Shown: positions 42,997 through 53,162 of the stretch, in pieces | How positions within the stretch are numbered: position 1 is the stretch's first letter | How the letters are laid out: each line of letters starts with the position of its first letter | From: SHVO01 sp964576515 | GTDB lineage: Bacteria > Pseudomonadota > Alphaproteobacteria > Rhodospirillales > Rhodospirillaceae | Length of the DNA: 64,000 bases | NCBI GenBank assembly: GCA_964576515.1 | Contig: CAZNUW010000007.1 | Coordinates: forward strand, 163,757-227,756 | Reading direction: 5' to 3' | Notes under the pieces: model-generated | The model's input: only the letters and a program-made list of their open reading frames with translations | Databases searched by the model: none | Told to the model about the DNA's origin: nothing | Translations under genes and position numbers: made by a program

Positions 42997-45085
42997 GCGT
43001 CCGGACGGCTTCATCCTGCTGGAAAAGATACAAGAGTGTCCGCAGGGCTTGGCCGCGCGGGGTTTCCAGGTCTGGGTCCCTGGCGATGATGAGTTTCGCA
43101 TCGTCGCGCGCGGCGGCGAGAAGTTCGCCATGCACCATGATATCCGCCAGGCGGAAGTCGGGTAGACCGCTTTGACGCGTGCCCAGGACCTCGCCCCCGC
43201 CCCGAAGCCGTAGGTCCTCCTCGGCGATCACAAAGCCGTCTTCGGTTTCACGCAAAGTCGAAAGTCGGGCTTTCGCGGTCTCCGTTAGCGGGCCCGCATA
43301 AAGAAGCAGGCAGGTGCCCGGCTTTCCACCCCGTCCCACGCGGCCGCGAAGCTGATGCAGTTGGGCGAGACCGAAACGCTCGGCGTGTTCGATGACGATA
43401 ATCGTCGCATCGGGCACGTCGACGCCGACTTCAATCACGGTCGTCGCCACCAGGATACGGCATTCGGAATTCGACGCGGCGAATATTTCCATCGCGGCGT
43501 CCTTGTCGGCGGCTTTCATCTGGCCGTGGAGCAGCGCCACCTTCGCGCCAAATCTTTCCTTGAGGTGCGCGAAGCGCTGTTCCGCCGCCGCGAGATCGCT
43601 TGTCTCCGATTCTTCGACAAGGGGGCAAACCCAATAAACCTTCGCACCGTTTGCGATGGCCCGCGACACGCCGTCGACGATCTCGTCCAAGCGTTCGAGA
43701 TTGACTGAGCGCGTATCGACGGGCGCGCGTCCAGGCGGCTTTTCATCAAGCCGCGAGACGTCCATATCGCCATAGGCGGTCAGCGCGAGCGTACGCGGGA
43801 TTGGCGTCGCCGTCATGACCAGCACGTCCGTCCCGTTTCCCTTGTCGGCAAGGTCGAGGCGTTGATGGACTCCAAAACGGTGCTGCTCGTCGATCACAGC
43901 CAAACCGAGGTCATGGAACTCCACGTCCTTCTGGAAGAGGGCGTGTGTTCCAACCGCGATATGAACGGCGCCGCTTGCGATATCCGAAATCAATGCCGCG
44001 CGCGCGGCGCCTTTCGTCCGTCCCGTCAAAACCTCCAAACGCAGCCCCAGCGCCTCCGCATAGGGCCGGAGCGTGTCGCCATGCTGTTGCGCGAGGATTT
44101 CGGTCGGCGCCATCAACGCGGCCTGCGCGCCTGATTCGACCGCGTTCAGCATGGCCATGAGAGCGACCACCGTCTTGCCGCTGCCGACGTCCCCCTGCAA
44201 TAGGCGCAGCATCCGATTCTCGCCCGCCATATCCGCGTAGATCTCCGCGAGTGTGCGGGTCTGGGCCGCCGTCAACCGATACGGCAGCGCGGCTGCCGCC
44301 TTTTGGCGCAACCCGCCGTCGCCCGTGAAGGCACGACCGCGTCGCGTACGGCTTTTCAAGCGGACCAAGGCCAAAGCGAGCTGGTTGGACAGCAGTTCAT
44401 CGAATGCGAGGCGTTCCCGCGCCTTGGTCGTGAGCGCGAGATCCTCTTCCGCCGCCGGGGCATGCGCATTCAATAGGGCAGGTTTCCAGCCCTCCCACCT
44501 CTGTCGCTGAAGATAGGCGGCGTCGATCCATTCCGGCAGGTCGGGCGTCTGAATCAAGGCGGCGCGGATCGCCTTATCGACGACCTTCGACGATAGGCCT
44601 TCAGTGAGGGCGTAGATTGGTTCGACGCGCTTGACATCCTCGATGAGGTGAAGCGGCGCGATGTGATCGGGATGGGTCATCTGACGCTTGCCGTCGAACA
44701 ACTCGATCTTTCCGCTGACGGCGCGCGTCTCGCCCACGGGCAGCATGCGATGCAGGTAGTCTTCCTGCGCATGGAAAAAGACGAGCGTGATCCGTCCTGT
44801 GTCGTCGCCGCAGGTAACGCGGTAGGGCACACGTTTATTGCGTGGAGGTGACGGGGCGTGCGCCAGCACTTCGACGACGAGTGTCGCGATTTTCCCCGGA
44901 GGCGCATCGCCGACTTTCGGTGCGAACCGGCGGTCGATCAGCCCGGACGGCAGATGCCACAGGAGGTTGACGACCTTATCGCCGGCGATCTTTTCCACCA
45001 ATTTGCCCAGGCGCGGCCCAATGCCCGGCAAAGTCGTGACTTTGGCGAAGAGGGGGAACAGGACTTGAGGGCGGAGCAGGGCCAT
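42983..45085 (-). CDS. recG: ATP-dependent DNA helicase RecG
   Basis: 700 residues from the ATG at 45085, preceded by an unsupported in-frame extension. RecG remodels stalled forks and branched DNA. Seen: the N-terminal wedge/OB region (about 60-170), Walker A LLQGDVGSGKTVVALMAM, DEQH box VIDEQHRFGVHQRL, motif III MTATPIPRTL, and the C-terminal QLHQLRGRVGRGGKPGTCLL. Length and motifs agree with the family. Divergent from sdhE-mfd, the usual alphaproteobacterial arrangement. Confidence 0.97.
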   Translation of the reverse strand: MALLRPQVLFPLFAKVTTLPGIGPRLGKLVEKIAGDKVVNLLWHLPSGLIDRRFAPKVGDAPPGKIATLVVEVLAHAPSPPRNKRVPYRVTCGDDTGRITLVFFHAQEDYLHRMLPVGETRAVSGKIELFDGKRQMTHPDHIAPLHLIEDVKRVEPIYALTEGLSSKVVDKAIRAALIQTPDLPEWIDAAYLQRQRWEGWKPALLNAHAPAAEEDLALTTKARERLAFDELLSNQLALALVRLKSRTRRGRAFTGDGGLRQKAAAALPYRLTAAQTRTLAEIYADMAGENRMLRLLQGDVGSGKTVVALMAMLNAVESGAQAALMAPTEILAQQHGDTLRPYAEALGLRLEVLTGRTKGAARAALISDIASGAVHIAVGTHALFQKDVEFHDLGLAVIDEQHRFGVHQRLDLADKGNGTDVLVMTATPIPRTLALTAYGDMDVSRLDEKPPGRAPVDTRSVNLERLDEIVDGVSRAIANGAKVYWVCPLVEESETSDLAAAEQRFAHLKERFGAKVALLHGQMKAADKDAAMEIFAASNSECRILVATTVIEVGVDVPDATIIVIEHAERFGLAQLHQLRGRVGRGGKPGTCLLLYAGPLTETAKARLSTLRETEDGFVIAEEDLRLRGGGEVLGTRQSGLPDFRLADIMVHGELLAAARDDAKLIIARDPDLETPRGQALRTLLYLFQQDEAVRTLRSG

Positions 45086-45183
45086 GGACTCGTGCTGACA
45101 AGACGGACGTGACCCGTTATACCGGAAGCACCCCACAGGAGGCCAATTTTGGCCCGTCCTGCGGGATTCTATTGTGTTTGGCC

Positions 45184-45462
45184 ATGGAAATCGAACACCC
45201 AACCGATCTTCGCCGCAAGAAACTCCTGTACCGCGCCATGCACCGCGGGACCAAGGAGGCCGACGTCATTATCGGGGGGTATTTCCAGGACCGTCTCGGG
45301 ACCCTGCCGGACGCCGCCTTGGCCGAGGCCGAGGAGTTCCTGGAACTCCTCGATCTGGACGTCCTGGACTGGATCATGGGCCGTCAGCCCATTCCGGACC
45401 GCTGGAAGGGCTCGCTTCTCGACGACCTCCTGGCGTGGCAGCGGGCGAGAGAAGGCGTGTAG
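45184..45462 (+). CDS. sdhE: SdhE, flavinylation/assembly factor of succinate dehydrogenase
   Basis: 92 residues from the ATG at 45184. The motif RAMHRGTKEADVIIGGYF carries the RGxxE-type core of the SdhE (YgfY/SDH5) family, which promotes covalent FAD attachment to SdhA. The C-terminal helix pattern LDLDVLDWIMGRQPIP is typical. It lies directly in front of mfd, five bases apart. Confidence 0.92.
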   Translation: MEIEHPTDLRRKKLLYRAMHRGTKEADVIIGGYFQDRLGTLPDAALAEAEEFLELLDLDVLDWIMGRQPIPDRWKGSLLDDLLAWQRAREGV

Positions 45463-45467
45463 GCGAT

Positions 45468-48400
45468 ATGGAAGGCTTCCTGACCAAAATGGGCGCGAAG
45501 GCGCTTTCCGGCGTTCCGGAAGGGTACGACGCCCTGGTGCTGGCCGAACGCGCAAGGGGCGCCTTCCGCGATTCCACCCTCCATGTCGCGCGCGATGAAC
45601 TCCGGCTGACGGCGCTGGCGGAGGCCGTCGCATTCTTCGCCCCGGATGTTGAAGTGATCACGGTGCCGGCATGGGATTGCCTTCCGTACGATCGCGTTTC
45701 ACCGAACTCCGAGGTGATCGCGCGGCGCATCGACGCGCTCACCCGCTTGACCACGCCTCCGGCGCAGGGGCAATGCCGCCTGGTCATCACGACCGTCAGC
45801 GCAATCCTTCAGCGGGTGCCGCAGGTGGAAACCTTGCGCAACGCATCGATGGAATTGCGCGCGAAGTCGACGCTCAACCGCAAAGTCTTCGACGCGTTTC
45901 TGGCCGCGAACGGATACACGCGCGCGGAGCAGGTGATGGAGCCCGGCGAGTACGCGGTACGCGGCGGCCTGATCGATCTTTATCCACCCGGCGCGCCGGA
46001 ACCTGTCCGGATCGACCTGTTCGGCGACGACGTGGATACGATCCGCACCTTCGATCCCGTGAGCCAGCGCACCACCGGCACCCGGGAAAGGATCGCGCTC
46101 AAACCCATGAGCGAGACGGTGCTGACGCCCGAGTCCATCGCGCGGTTCCGGACAAAGTACCGGGAGATGTTCGGAACGCCTTCGGAAAGCGATCCGCTTT
46201 ATGAATCGGTCTCGCAAGGCCGGAAATTCCTTGGCCAGGAGCATTGGCTGCCGTTGTTCCACGACGGATTGGGAACGATCCTGGACTACGTCCCCAATGC
46301 CAATGTGAGCTTGGATCAGGACATCGAGGAAGCGGTTGGCGTGCGCTTCGAGACCATCCGGGACTACTATGAAGCGCGCCGCATCGTCGATAAGGCCAGC
46401 GGCGGGAAAAGCGCGTTGTCGTTGGAGGAGACGGGGATCGTCTATCACCCGGTCCCGCCATCGACGATGTTTCTCGACGAGGACGGTTGGGTCTCCGCGC
46501 TGCGCGGACGCGCGGTTTCGGCGTTCCGCGCCTACGCCGGCGCCGACCTGGGCGGCGGCGAGGATGCCGGGGGCCGTCTGGGCCGGGATTTCGCCGACAT
46601 CCGCGCGCGGCCCAACGAGAACGTTTACGAAGCTTTTCTGATGCACGCCAAGGCGCAGCAGGCCGGCGGCCGGCGCATGGTGCTGGCGGCCGCCACGGCC
46701 GGGTCGAAAATGCGCCTGGCGGGCGTTTTGCGCGATCACGGCCTGGAGAGCACTGTCCTCGTCGAAACGTGGCAGGAAGCCCTGGCCGCGCCGACGACCC
46801 ACCTTGTCGTGGCGTCGTTGCCGCTCGAACGCGGCTTCACGACAGACACCTTGGCCATTGTCACCGAACAGGATCTGCTTGGCGACCGCTTGGTCAGATC
46901 GGCGCGCAAGAAGCGCCGGGCCGACGCCTTTATCGCCGACGCGTCCCAGATCAGTGAGGGCGACCTCATCGTTCACGTCGAGCATGGCATCGGTCGCTAC
47001 GAGGGACTTGAGACCCTGACGGTGGGCGGCGCGCCGCACGATTGTTTACGGATCACTTATTCCGGGAACGACCGGCTCTATGTGCCGGTCGAGAACATCG
47101 ATGTGCTGTCGCGGTTCGGGTCCGAAGGCGCCGGCGTTCAGCTCGATAAGCTCGGCGGCGCGGCCTGGCAGGCGCGCAAGGCCAAGCTGAAACAGCGCAT
47201 CCGCGATATGGCCGAACAGTTGATCCGGATTGCCGCCGAACGCCAGGTGAGGGAGGCACCGTCCATCGCGCCCGTGGAAGGGACGTTCGAGGAATTCTGC
47301 GCTCGCTTCCCCTACGCCGAGACCGACGATCAGATCCGGGCTATTTCGGACACCTTGGACGACCTCGGCAAGGGCCGCCCCATGGATCGTCTCGTGTGCG
47401 GCGACGTCGGCTTCGGCAAGACCGAGGTTGCCCTTCGCGCCGCCTTCGTCGCGGCCATGAGCGGGATGCAAGTGGCCGTCGTCGTTCCGACGACCTTGCT
47501 CGCCCGCCAGCACTTCCGGAACTTCAACGAGCGCTTCAAAGGATTCCCTTTACGGATCGGCCAGCTCTCGCGTCTCGTCGCCGCGAAAGACGCCGCGGCC
47601 GTCAAACAAGGTCTGACGGATGGAACAATCGACGTGGTGATCGGCACCCATGCGCTGCTTGCCAAAAGCATCGCTTTCAAGGATTTGGGGCTACTGATCG
47701 TCGATGAAGAACAGCACTTCGGGGTCGCTCATAAAGAGCGCCTGAAACAAATGCGCGCCGAAGTGCACGTGTTGACGCTGACCGCGACGCCGATCCCCCG
47801 CACCCTGCAAATGGCTTTAAGCGGCGTGCGCGAGATGAGCTTGATCGCAACGCCGCCGGTCGACCGTCTGGCGGTGCGGACCTTCGTGCTGCCGTTCGAC
47901 CCCGTGGTCATTCGCGAAGCGATCCTGCGCGAACGCTTCCGGGGAGGGCAGACGTTCTATGTTTGCCCGCGTGTCGCCGATATCGACGGTGTCGCCGAAC
48001 GCTTGCGCAAGGTCGTGCCCGAGGTGAAGTATGCGATCGCCCACGGGCAGATGAGTCCGACGGCGCTGGAGGACGTCATGACGTCCTTCGCCGAGGGCAA
48101 ATACGACGTGCTTCTCGCCACCAACATCATCGAGTCCGGCATCGACATGCCGCAGGTGAACACCATCGTCATTCACCGCGCCGACATGTTCGGCCTGTCG
48201 CAGCTCTATCAGCTTCGCGGGCGCGTGGGGCGCGGCAAGGTGCGCGGCTACGCCTATCTGACCTTGCCGCCCGACCGCAAACCGACGCCGACCGCCGAAA
48301 AGCGGTTGGACGTCATGCAAACGCTGGACAATCTCGGCGCCGGGTTCTCGCTGGCGAGCCACGATCTCGATATCCGCGGGGCCGGAAACCTCCTGGGCGA

Positions 48401-48971
48401 CGAGCAATCCGGCCACATCAAGGAAGTGGGCGTTGAGCTCTATCAACACCTCCTTGAGGAAGCTGTGGCAGCCGCGCGGGCGGGCGAGGACGACAGCGCG
48501 CCCGCGTCCGAGGAATGGTCGCCCCAGATCAATACAGGCGCACCGATCCTGATCCCCGACAGCTATGTGAAAGACCTGGGGATACGACTTTCGCTTTATC
48601 GCAGGATCGGCGATCTGGCCGAGCGCGACGAGATCGACGGCTTCGCCGCTGAACTCATCGACCGGTTTGGTCCGCTCCCGCCCGAGGTCGAAAACCTCCT
48701 GGACGTCGTGGGGATCAAAGCCTTGTGCCGGAAAGCCAATGTCGAGAAGGTCGATGCCGGGCCCAAGGGCGCGGTCGTTTCGCTGAAGAACAACCTGTTC
48801 CCCAATCCGGCGGGACTGGTGGACTTCATCGCCGAACAGGCGGGCACGGTGAAACTCCGTCCGGATCAGAAGATCGTCTTCATCCGTCCGTGGGAGACGC
48901 CGAGTTCGCGAATCAAAGGCTTGCAGACGGTCCTTGGCCGTATGGCGGCCTTGGCGGCAAAGCCCGCTTAA
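45468..48971 (+). CDS. mfd: Transcription-repair coupling factor
   Basis: 1167 residues from the ATG at 45468. Mfd removes RNA polymerase stalled at lesions and recruits UvrA. Seen: the UvrB-homologous N-terminal region (SVKTLNRK-type segment and YAVRGGLIDLYPPGAPEPV), the RNA polymerase-interacting domain around DLIVHVEHGIGRYEGLETL, helicase Walker A CGDVGFGKTEVALRAAF, DEEQ box VDEEQHFGVAHKERL, TATPIPRTLQM, and QLYQLRGRVGRGK. The C-terminal TRCF domain includes RLSLYRRIGDLAERDEIDG. Length agrees with the family. Confidence 0.98.
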   Translation: MEGFLTKMGAKALSGVPEGYDALVLAERARGAFRDSTLHVARDELRLTALAEAVAFFAPDVEVITVPAWDCLPYDRVSPNSEVIARRIDALTRLTTPPAQGQCRLVITTVSAILQRVPQVETLRNASMELRAKSTLNRKVFDAFLAANGYTRAEQVMEPGEYAVRGGLIDLYPPGAPEPVRIDLFGDDVDTIRTFDPVSQRTTGTRERIALKPMSETVLTPESIARFRTKYREMFGTPSESDPLYESVSQGRKFLGQEHWLPLFHDGLGTILDYVPNANVSLDQDIEEAVGVRFETIRDYYEARRIVDKASGGKSALSLEETGIVYHPVPPSTMFLDEDGWVSALRGRAVSAFRAYAGADLGGGEDAGGRLGRDFADIRARPNENVYEAFLMHAKAQQAGGRRMVLAAATAGSKMRLAGVLRDHGLESTVLVETWQEALAAPTTHLVVASLPLERGFTTDTLAIVTEQDLLGDRLVRSARKKRRADAFIADASQISEGDLIVHVEHGIGRYEGLETLTVGGAPHDCLRITYSGNDRLYVPVENIDVLSRFGSEGAGVQLDKLGGAAWQARKAKLKQRIRDMAEQLIRIAAERQVREAPSIAPVEGTFEEFCARFPYAETDDQIRAISDTLDDLGKGRPMDRLVCGDVGFGKTEVALRAAFVAAMSGMQVAVVVPTTLLARQHFRNFNERFKGFPLRIGQLSRLVAAKDAAAVKQGLTDGTIDVVIGTHALLAKSIAFKDLGLLIVDEEQHFGVAHKERLKQMRAEVHVLTLTATPIPRTLQMALSGVREMSLIATPPVDRLAVRTFVLPFDPVVIREAILRERFRGGQTFYVCPRVADIDGVAERLRKVVPEVKYAIAHGQMSPTALEDVMTSFAEGKYDVLLATNIIESGIDMPQVNTIVIHRADMFGLSQLYQLRGRVGRGKVRGYAYLTLPPDRKPTPTAEKRLDVMQTLDNLGAGFSLASHDLDIRGAGNLLGDEQSGHIKEVGVELYQHLLEEAVAAARAGEDDSAPASEEWSPQINTGAPILIPDSYVKDLGIRLSLYRRIGDLAERDEIDGFAAELIDRFGPLPPEVENLLDVVGIKALCRKANVEKVDAGPKGAVVSLKNNLFPNPAGLVDFIAEQAGTVKLRPDQKIVFIRPWETPSSRIKGLQTVLGRMAALAAKPA

Positions 48972-48974
48972 GGG

Positions 48975-49265
48975 TTAGGCGCTGGCGAGACGGCGGGCGA
49001 GGGTGGCGACTTTCGGCTGGGCCTTTTCGTTGGCTTTCGCGAGGTCCGCCATTTCCCTCTCAAGGAAGCGCATCGCGATACGAACGCGGTCGCGATCCTC
49101 CGGGCTGGTAAAGCTCACGTTGAAGATCCGCAGGTGGGGGATGATGGCCGGATCGTGCGCGATCAGTTCAACCGTGTGAGGGGACTTACAGGCCTGCGCG
49201 ACGACCGCCTGGAACTTCGTGGGAGTAAGGGTCGTCTTGAAAGCATGCTCGCACGCTTCGGACAT
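48975..49265 (-). CDS. Small helical hypothetical protein
   Basis: 96 residues, mostly alpha-helical with two Cys (MSEACEHAF, AVVAQACKSP). Composition is ordinary for the chromosome and the frame is clean, but no family is recognised. It ends three bases after the convergent mfd stop. Confidence 0.6.
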   Translation of the reverse strand: MSEACEHAFKTTLTPTKFQAVVAQACKSPHTVELIAHDPAIIPHLRIFNVSFTSPEDRDRVRIAMRFLEREMADLAKANEKAQPKVATLARRLASA

Positions 49266-49449
49266 CGCGGGGCCTCAACTGAAACATGATTACCGGTTGA
49301 GAAAGATCGTCCGACAGAGGTAAGGAAAAGGTTAACGTTGGGAACGGCAAGTCCGGCGCCGGATGGACCTTGATTTATGGAATATCAATTATATCCAGAT
49401 CGTTTTTGATCTAAATTATGAACACGCGGAATTGGGGCAGCTAAAAAAA

Positions 49450-50109
49450 TTAACCGATGCTTTGCAGCGCGGGGCGCTCAGCATCTTGCGCGACGGCCAT
49501 ATCGATCATGCGGGTGAGAATCTCAGGCTCCTGCGCCCCGGCGATGGCCCGGCCTTCATTGAAAATGAAACACGGAACGCCCGTGATCCCGAGACGATGC
49601 ATCCGGGCGTTCTCGGTATAGACCGCATTGAGATCGTTATCACCCGAAAGATGCGCGAACGCCATGTGGCGCTCGATCCCGATCTGTTCAGCCAGGCGGA
49701 TCAAAACTTCGATATTTCCAAGATCCTGCCCCTGCTCGAAAAAGGCGCTGAACAGGAGTTCGACCGCTTCGTTCTGGCGCCCGAGGGTATGGGCTAGTCG
49801 CACAAGACGATGGGAATTCGCCGAGTTGGGCACACGCTTGATTTTATCGAGGGCGAAGTGAATGCCCTCGGCCTTGCCCGTGTAAACCAAAGCCTCCGCG
49901 ATGCGGTCGTACTGGTGACTGCCGCCGAACTTGCGCTCCAGGTACTCGCGCCTGTCGACACCCTGCGGCGGTAAATCCGGATTGAGCAGGAACGAGCGAT
50001 AGCGCAGTTCCGGTTTAAGGTTTGGCCTCGCCTTCAAGGCACGGTCGAACCGGCGCTTCCCGACGAAGCACCAGGGGCAGACTGTGTCGAAAACGATATC
50101 GATCCGCAT
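49450..50109 (-). CDS. DsbA-family oxidoreductase (FrnE-like)
   Basis: 219 residues, no signal peptide, so cytosolic. CxxC active site FDTVCPWCFVGKRRFDRAL at residues 8-26, helical insert, then ITGVPCFIFNEGRAIAGAQ with the cis-Pro (GVP). This is the FrnE/DsbA-like dithiol oxidoreductase or thiol isomerase group. Partner unknown; the gene stands alone. Confidence 0.92.
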   Translation of the reverse strand: MRIDIVFDTVCPWCFVGKRRFDRALKARPNLKPELRYRSFLLNPDLPPQGVDRREYLERKFGGSHQYDRIAEALVYTGKAEGIHFALDKIKRVPNSANSHRLVRLAHTLGRQNEAVELLFSAFFEQGQDLGNIEVLIRLAEQIGIERHMAFAHLSGDNDLNAVYTENARMHRLGITGVPCFIFNEGRAIAGAQEPEILTRMIDMAVAQDAERPALQSIG

Positions 50110-50141
50110 GCGCCCATCTTAGGGCCCGAACCGCCCGGAAG

Positions 50142-50900
50142 CTAGGTCCGCACCCAAACGTGATAGCGACTTGCGCCGGCCCCGGCGCTCTTGCGTAGCC
50201 GGTTGAGAAGGGCGGGCTCAAGCGCCGTCCCGGTCCGCAACAAGAGCGTGCCATGAACGTCCCTAATATCGCGCGCGAGGATCGCCCCGGGCCGGACCTC
50301 GTGCAGGCCATACATCCGGATGGCGCCTATGCGGCCGCCCTGCCGGACATGCTGAAACGGCGCATGGCGAGACGCGACCGCCCCCACCGGCGAGGATGAA
50401 ATTTCCGCTTCCGCCGGGACGGAGGGTGGTACGACGCAGGGAACGGAAGCGTAATGCGCCACCTCCTGGAGATGCCATGTGCGGCTCACGGCGCCACCAA
50501 TGGTTCGCACAAGTTTGTCGAGCGACAGGGGCGACGTGGCGAAACCATTCGCGTCGAGTTCCACCGCGCACCGCACCGCCGCGGCTTCCGCCCGCGACGT
50601 GAAGATCACGACGCTCGTGCGGGGCGACACGTTGGGCAGCGCGCGGCAACGGATCATTCGGAGGAGTTCAAGACCGCCGACCGGCGGCATATCCCAATCG
50701 GCGACGATGCAATCGACGCGGGCATCCGGCGCCGTGATGATTTCGATAGCCTTGTCGACGCTTGTCGTCTGACGAACGCTCCGCGCGCGGCCAATCAGGG
50801 CCGCATGCGCCATCTCGCGCGCCATCGGCTTGCTGTCGACAAGCAGGCAGCCGACCTCCGCGAGGCTGGCCCCATCGTGATGGCCGTTGGACTCCCTCAT
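50142..50900 (-). CDS. Variant receiver with HD-GYP-leader-like C-terminal domain (copy A)
   Basis: 252 residues from the ATG at 50900. The receiver (about 12-140) has the acidic pair replaced by Asp-Ser (CLLVDSKPMAREM), the acceptor Asp in CIVADWDMPPVGG and Thr/Ser in VVIFTSRAEAA, but the conserved Lys is Ser (FATSPLSLDKL). The C-terminal part (MYGLHEVRPGAILARDIRDV, then HGTLLLRTGTALEPALLN) resembles the short domain ahead of HD-GYP hydrolases. No output HTH or enzyme is seen. It is a tandem paralogue of the next gene. Confidence 0.75.
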   Translation of the reverse strand: MRESNGHHDGASLAEVGCLLVDSKPMAREMAHAALIGRARSVRQTTSVDKAIEIITAPDARVDCIVADWDMPPVGGLELLRMIRCRALPNVSPRTSVVIFTSRAEAAAVRCAVELDANGFATSPLSLDKLVRTIGGAVSRTWHLQEVAHYASVPCVVPPSVPAEAEISSSPVGAVASRHAPFQHVRQGGRIGAIRMYGLHEVRPGAILARDIRDVHGTLLLRTGTALEPALLNRLRKSAGAGASRYHVWVRT

Positions 50901-51031
50901 GGCTCGCACCCCAAAAGGTTGTGCGTGCCCCGATTCCCGCGCTTCTGGGCGCACATGATGTCTTCGAGGAAAAGACACAACGTTGGCGTGCCGCGTTGGT
51001 TCCCGCGGGAAGGGCGGAAATTCCTCCGCTT

Positions 51032-51754
51032 CTAGCTTTCTCCGACCCAGAGGAATTGCACGGCGCCGCGGACCCGGTCGATGGTGCCGGGTTGAAGTTC
51101 GGTGCCCGTCGGCAGAAGTAGTCTGCCGTTCTCGTCGAGAACATCCTTGGCGACGATCGCGCCCAGTTGCACGGCGTCGATGCCGCACCTCCGGATATTC
51201 TTGAGGGCCAGTTCAGGTGCGGCGGAGGGTGGCGTTTTCTGAGCCGGAGCGGGTGTTTCCACGGAAAGTGGGGTTGGAACGACCGGCGTCACCCCCAAAT
51301 AATGCGCGGGTTGATGCAATGTCCATGTCCGCCGCAGCGCGGATGCGATTGTTTTGATAAGCTTCTCGATCGATAGCGGCGCGACCGCAAACCCGTTCAC
51401 GTCCAGATCGAGCGCGCATTTCACCGCGGCGGTGTCGGCGCGCGCGGTCAGGATCACGTAGGCCATGCGGGGCGATGCTTGGGCGACAAGGCGTGCGCGC
51501 ACCATGCGCAGGAGATCCAGGCCGCCCATCGGCGTCATGTCCCAATCTGAAATGATACAGTTGATGTCGGGCCCGTAGTGACGCAGGACTTCGACAGCCT
51601 TGTCGACGCTCGACGCATCGCGCAGCGCACGCGTTCTGCCGCGAAGCGCGGCATGCACCATCTCGCGGAAGAACGGTTTATCGTCCACCACCAAGAAACT
51701 GGTCTTGGAGAAATCGAACTCGCCCAACATACCCGCCGTAATGGCCATGAACAC
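51032..51754 (-). CDS. Variant receiver with HD-GYP-leader-like C-terminal domain (copy B)
   Basis: 240 residues. The receiver has VVDDKPFFREMVHAAL, acceptor Asp in CIISDWDMTPMGG and VILTARADTAA, but the conserved Lys is Ala (FAVAPLSIEKL). The C-terminal domain reads CGIDAVQLGAIVAKDVLDEN then GRLLLPTGTELQPGTIDR. Both copies keep the same order and spacing, so they arose by duplication. They probably relay signals by protein contact. Confidence 0.75.
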   Translation of the reverse strand: MFMAITAGMLGEFDFSKTSFLVVDDKPFFREMVHAALRGRTRALRDASSVDKAVEVLRHYGPDINCIISDWDMTPMGGLDLLRMVRARLVAQASPRMAYVILTARADTAAVKCALDLDVNGFAVAPLSIEKLIKTIASALRRTWTLHQPAHYLGVTPVVPTPLSVETPAPAQKTPPSAAPELALKNIRRCGIDAVQLGAIVAKDVLDENGRLLLPTGTELQPGTIDRVRGAVQFLWVGES

Positions 51755-52065
51755 CTATCGGTCTCGAGGAGGCCGGCGCGGGAATCTAAATCGTCGATTG
51801 AATTTCCCGGCCGTTGCGAGAGCCAACTATACGTGGGGATTTACGAGAACGCTACCACGGGTAGAGAATTATCAACCTGTGGATAACCCATCTATTTTGA
51901 TAGAAAAACCGTCCCGTGGAGGCTGAACATGCGGGAAAACCGGACATTTCGCCGTCCCTTTTTAGCGCGCACTGGACGCCGAAAATACATCCATTACGAG
52001 AGTGTGCGAAGATCGCGTTGGCTCACGTCGCATCCGGACGTGTCGAGCGATCCGATGGAAAAGGA
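51755..52065. other. Intergenic region upstream of the receiver pair
   Basis: 311 bases. An AT-rich patch around 51840-51905 (TTATCAACCTGTGGATAACC) probably holds promoters, but no clear -35/-10 pair. No gene visible. Confidence 0.5.
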
Positions 52066-53031
52066 TCAGCCGGACGGCAGGTTTTCCAGGGCGCGAAGGC
52101 GGTCGAGTTCCGCGCGGGCCTCGGCGGCCTCGATGCTGTCGCGCGGACATTCGTTTTGCGCAGTCAGAAACTCCTCGCGCGCGCCGTTGCCGTTTGCCTT
52201 GATGATGCGCATCGCGCCAAGGAAAAGGGCCCGTTCGCACCGCGCCGTGCGCGTGCGGAGTTTTGCTGGATCCGGCGCGGGGACGTCTTCTGAATCGGCG
52301 AGCAAGGCTTGCGTCATCGCGCCTTCGTCGCCGCCCAGGGCCGCTCCGAGAAGCGAGCGGTCCACATAGATGCGGGCCCGCAGTCCGGATTTGACATACC
52401 AAAGCGCCGCGAGCGTATCGTCGGGCGCTTCCTTCAAAGCGCGACCGAAGGCTTCGGACGCTTCCAGCCATTGACCCGAAAGATACATCGCCATGCCTTG
52501 GCCGAGGTCGGCGGTGTTCGATTGTCCTGGGATTGTGCGTAAACGCTGATAACGCACGGCGGCCTCGTCGAACTGACCGGCCAGAAGTTTGAGATAGGCC
52601 GTGCGCCGCGCCGGCAGAACCGCGTCGGGCGTTAGCCGCTCAACGCCCTCCAAGTCGGCAATCGCGCTTTCGTACCGACCGAGGCGCTGCTTGAACACGC
52701 CGCGCAAAAGCTGCGTCCGCCAGTTCCCGGGCTTGAGTTCCAGTGCGCGGTCGAGATCGGTGATCGCTTCGGCGTAGTGCGCCAAACTGCCGTGCGCCGA
52801 GGCGCGCCGCGAGTAGTCGATCTCGTCGATCGACCCGAAAGCGATGACTTTATCCAATTTTGCGATGGCCTCTTCATAGCGGCCTTCGTCGATCAGCGCC
52901 TGCGCCTCATTCGAGAGGGCGCGGGCCTGAAGGTAATCGGAAACTTTTGGGGAAGTGCTGCAAGCGGAGAGAACGCAAAGGAGCGCCACGAGCAGAAAGC
53001 GCGAACCAAAAGCCAACTGAGAAGTCTCCAT
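52066..53031 (-). CDS. TPR-repeat lipoprotein (NlpI-like)
   Basis: 321 residues. Lipoprotein signal LLVALLCVLSAC (lipobox LSAC, about residue 24) anchors it in the membrane. Several TPR-like repeats follow (ALIDEGRYEEAIAKLDKVIA; HYAEAITDLDRALELKPGNW; QWLEASEAFGRALKEAPDDT). It resembles NlpI-like adaptors that bring envelope enzymes together. No operon partner. Confidence 0.8.
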   Translation of the reverse strand: METSQLAFGSRFLLVALLCVLSACSTSPKVSDYLQARALSNEAQALIDEGRYEEAIAKLDKVIAFGSIDEIDYSRRASAHGSLAHYAEAITDLDRALELKPGNWRTQLLRGVFKQRLGRYESAIADLEGVERLTPDAVLPARRTAYLKLLAGQFDEAAVRYQRLRTIPGQSNTADLGQGMAMYLSGQWLEASEAFGRALKEAPDDTLAALWYVKSGLRARIYVDRSLLGAALGGDEGAMTQALLADSEDVPAPDPAKLRTRTARCERALFLGAMRIIKANGNGAREEFLTAQNECPRDSIEAAEARAELDRLRALENLPSG

Positions 53032-53162
53032 TCACCACGAATTGGACGAAAGGCATCTTAGAGGGTTGGCTTTTTAAATTCTAATCGAAACCGGATGGAA
53101 TACGCGGCAACTCGCCAAAAACGATTAAATGTGAATAGCTTAAAGTGTCTCCCCACAACCTC

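Noticed and set aside
45699..47039. 446-codon minus-strand frame opposite mfd
   Set aside because: Antisense shadow of a certain gene.
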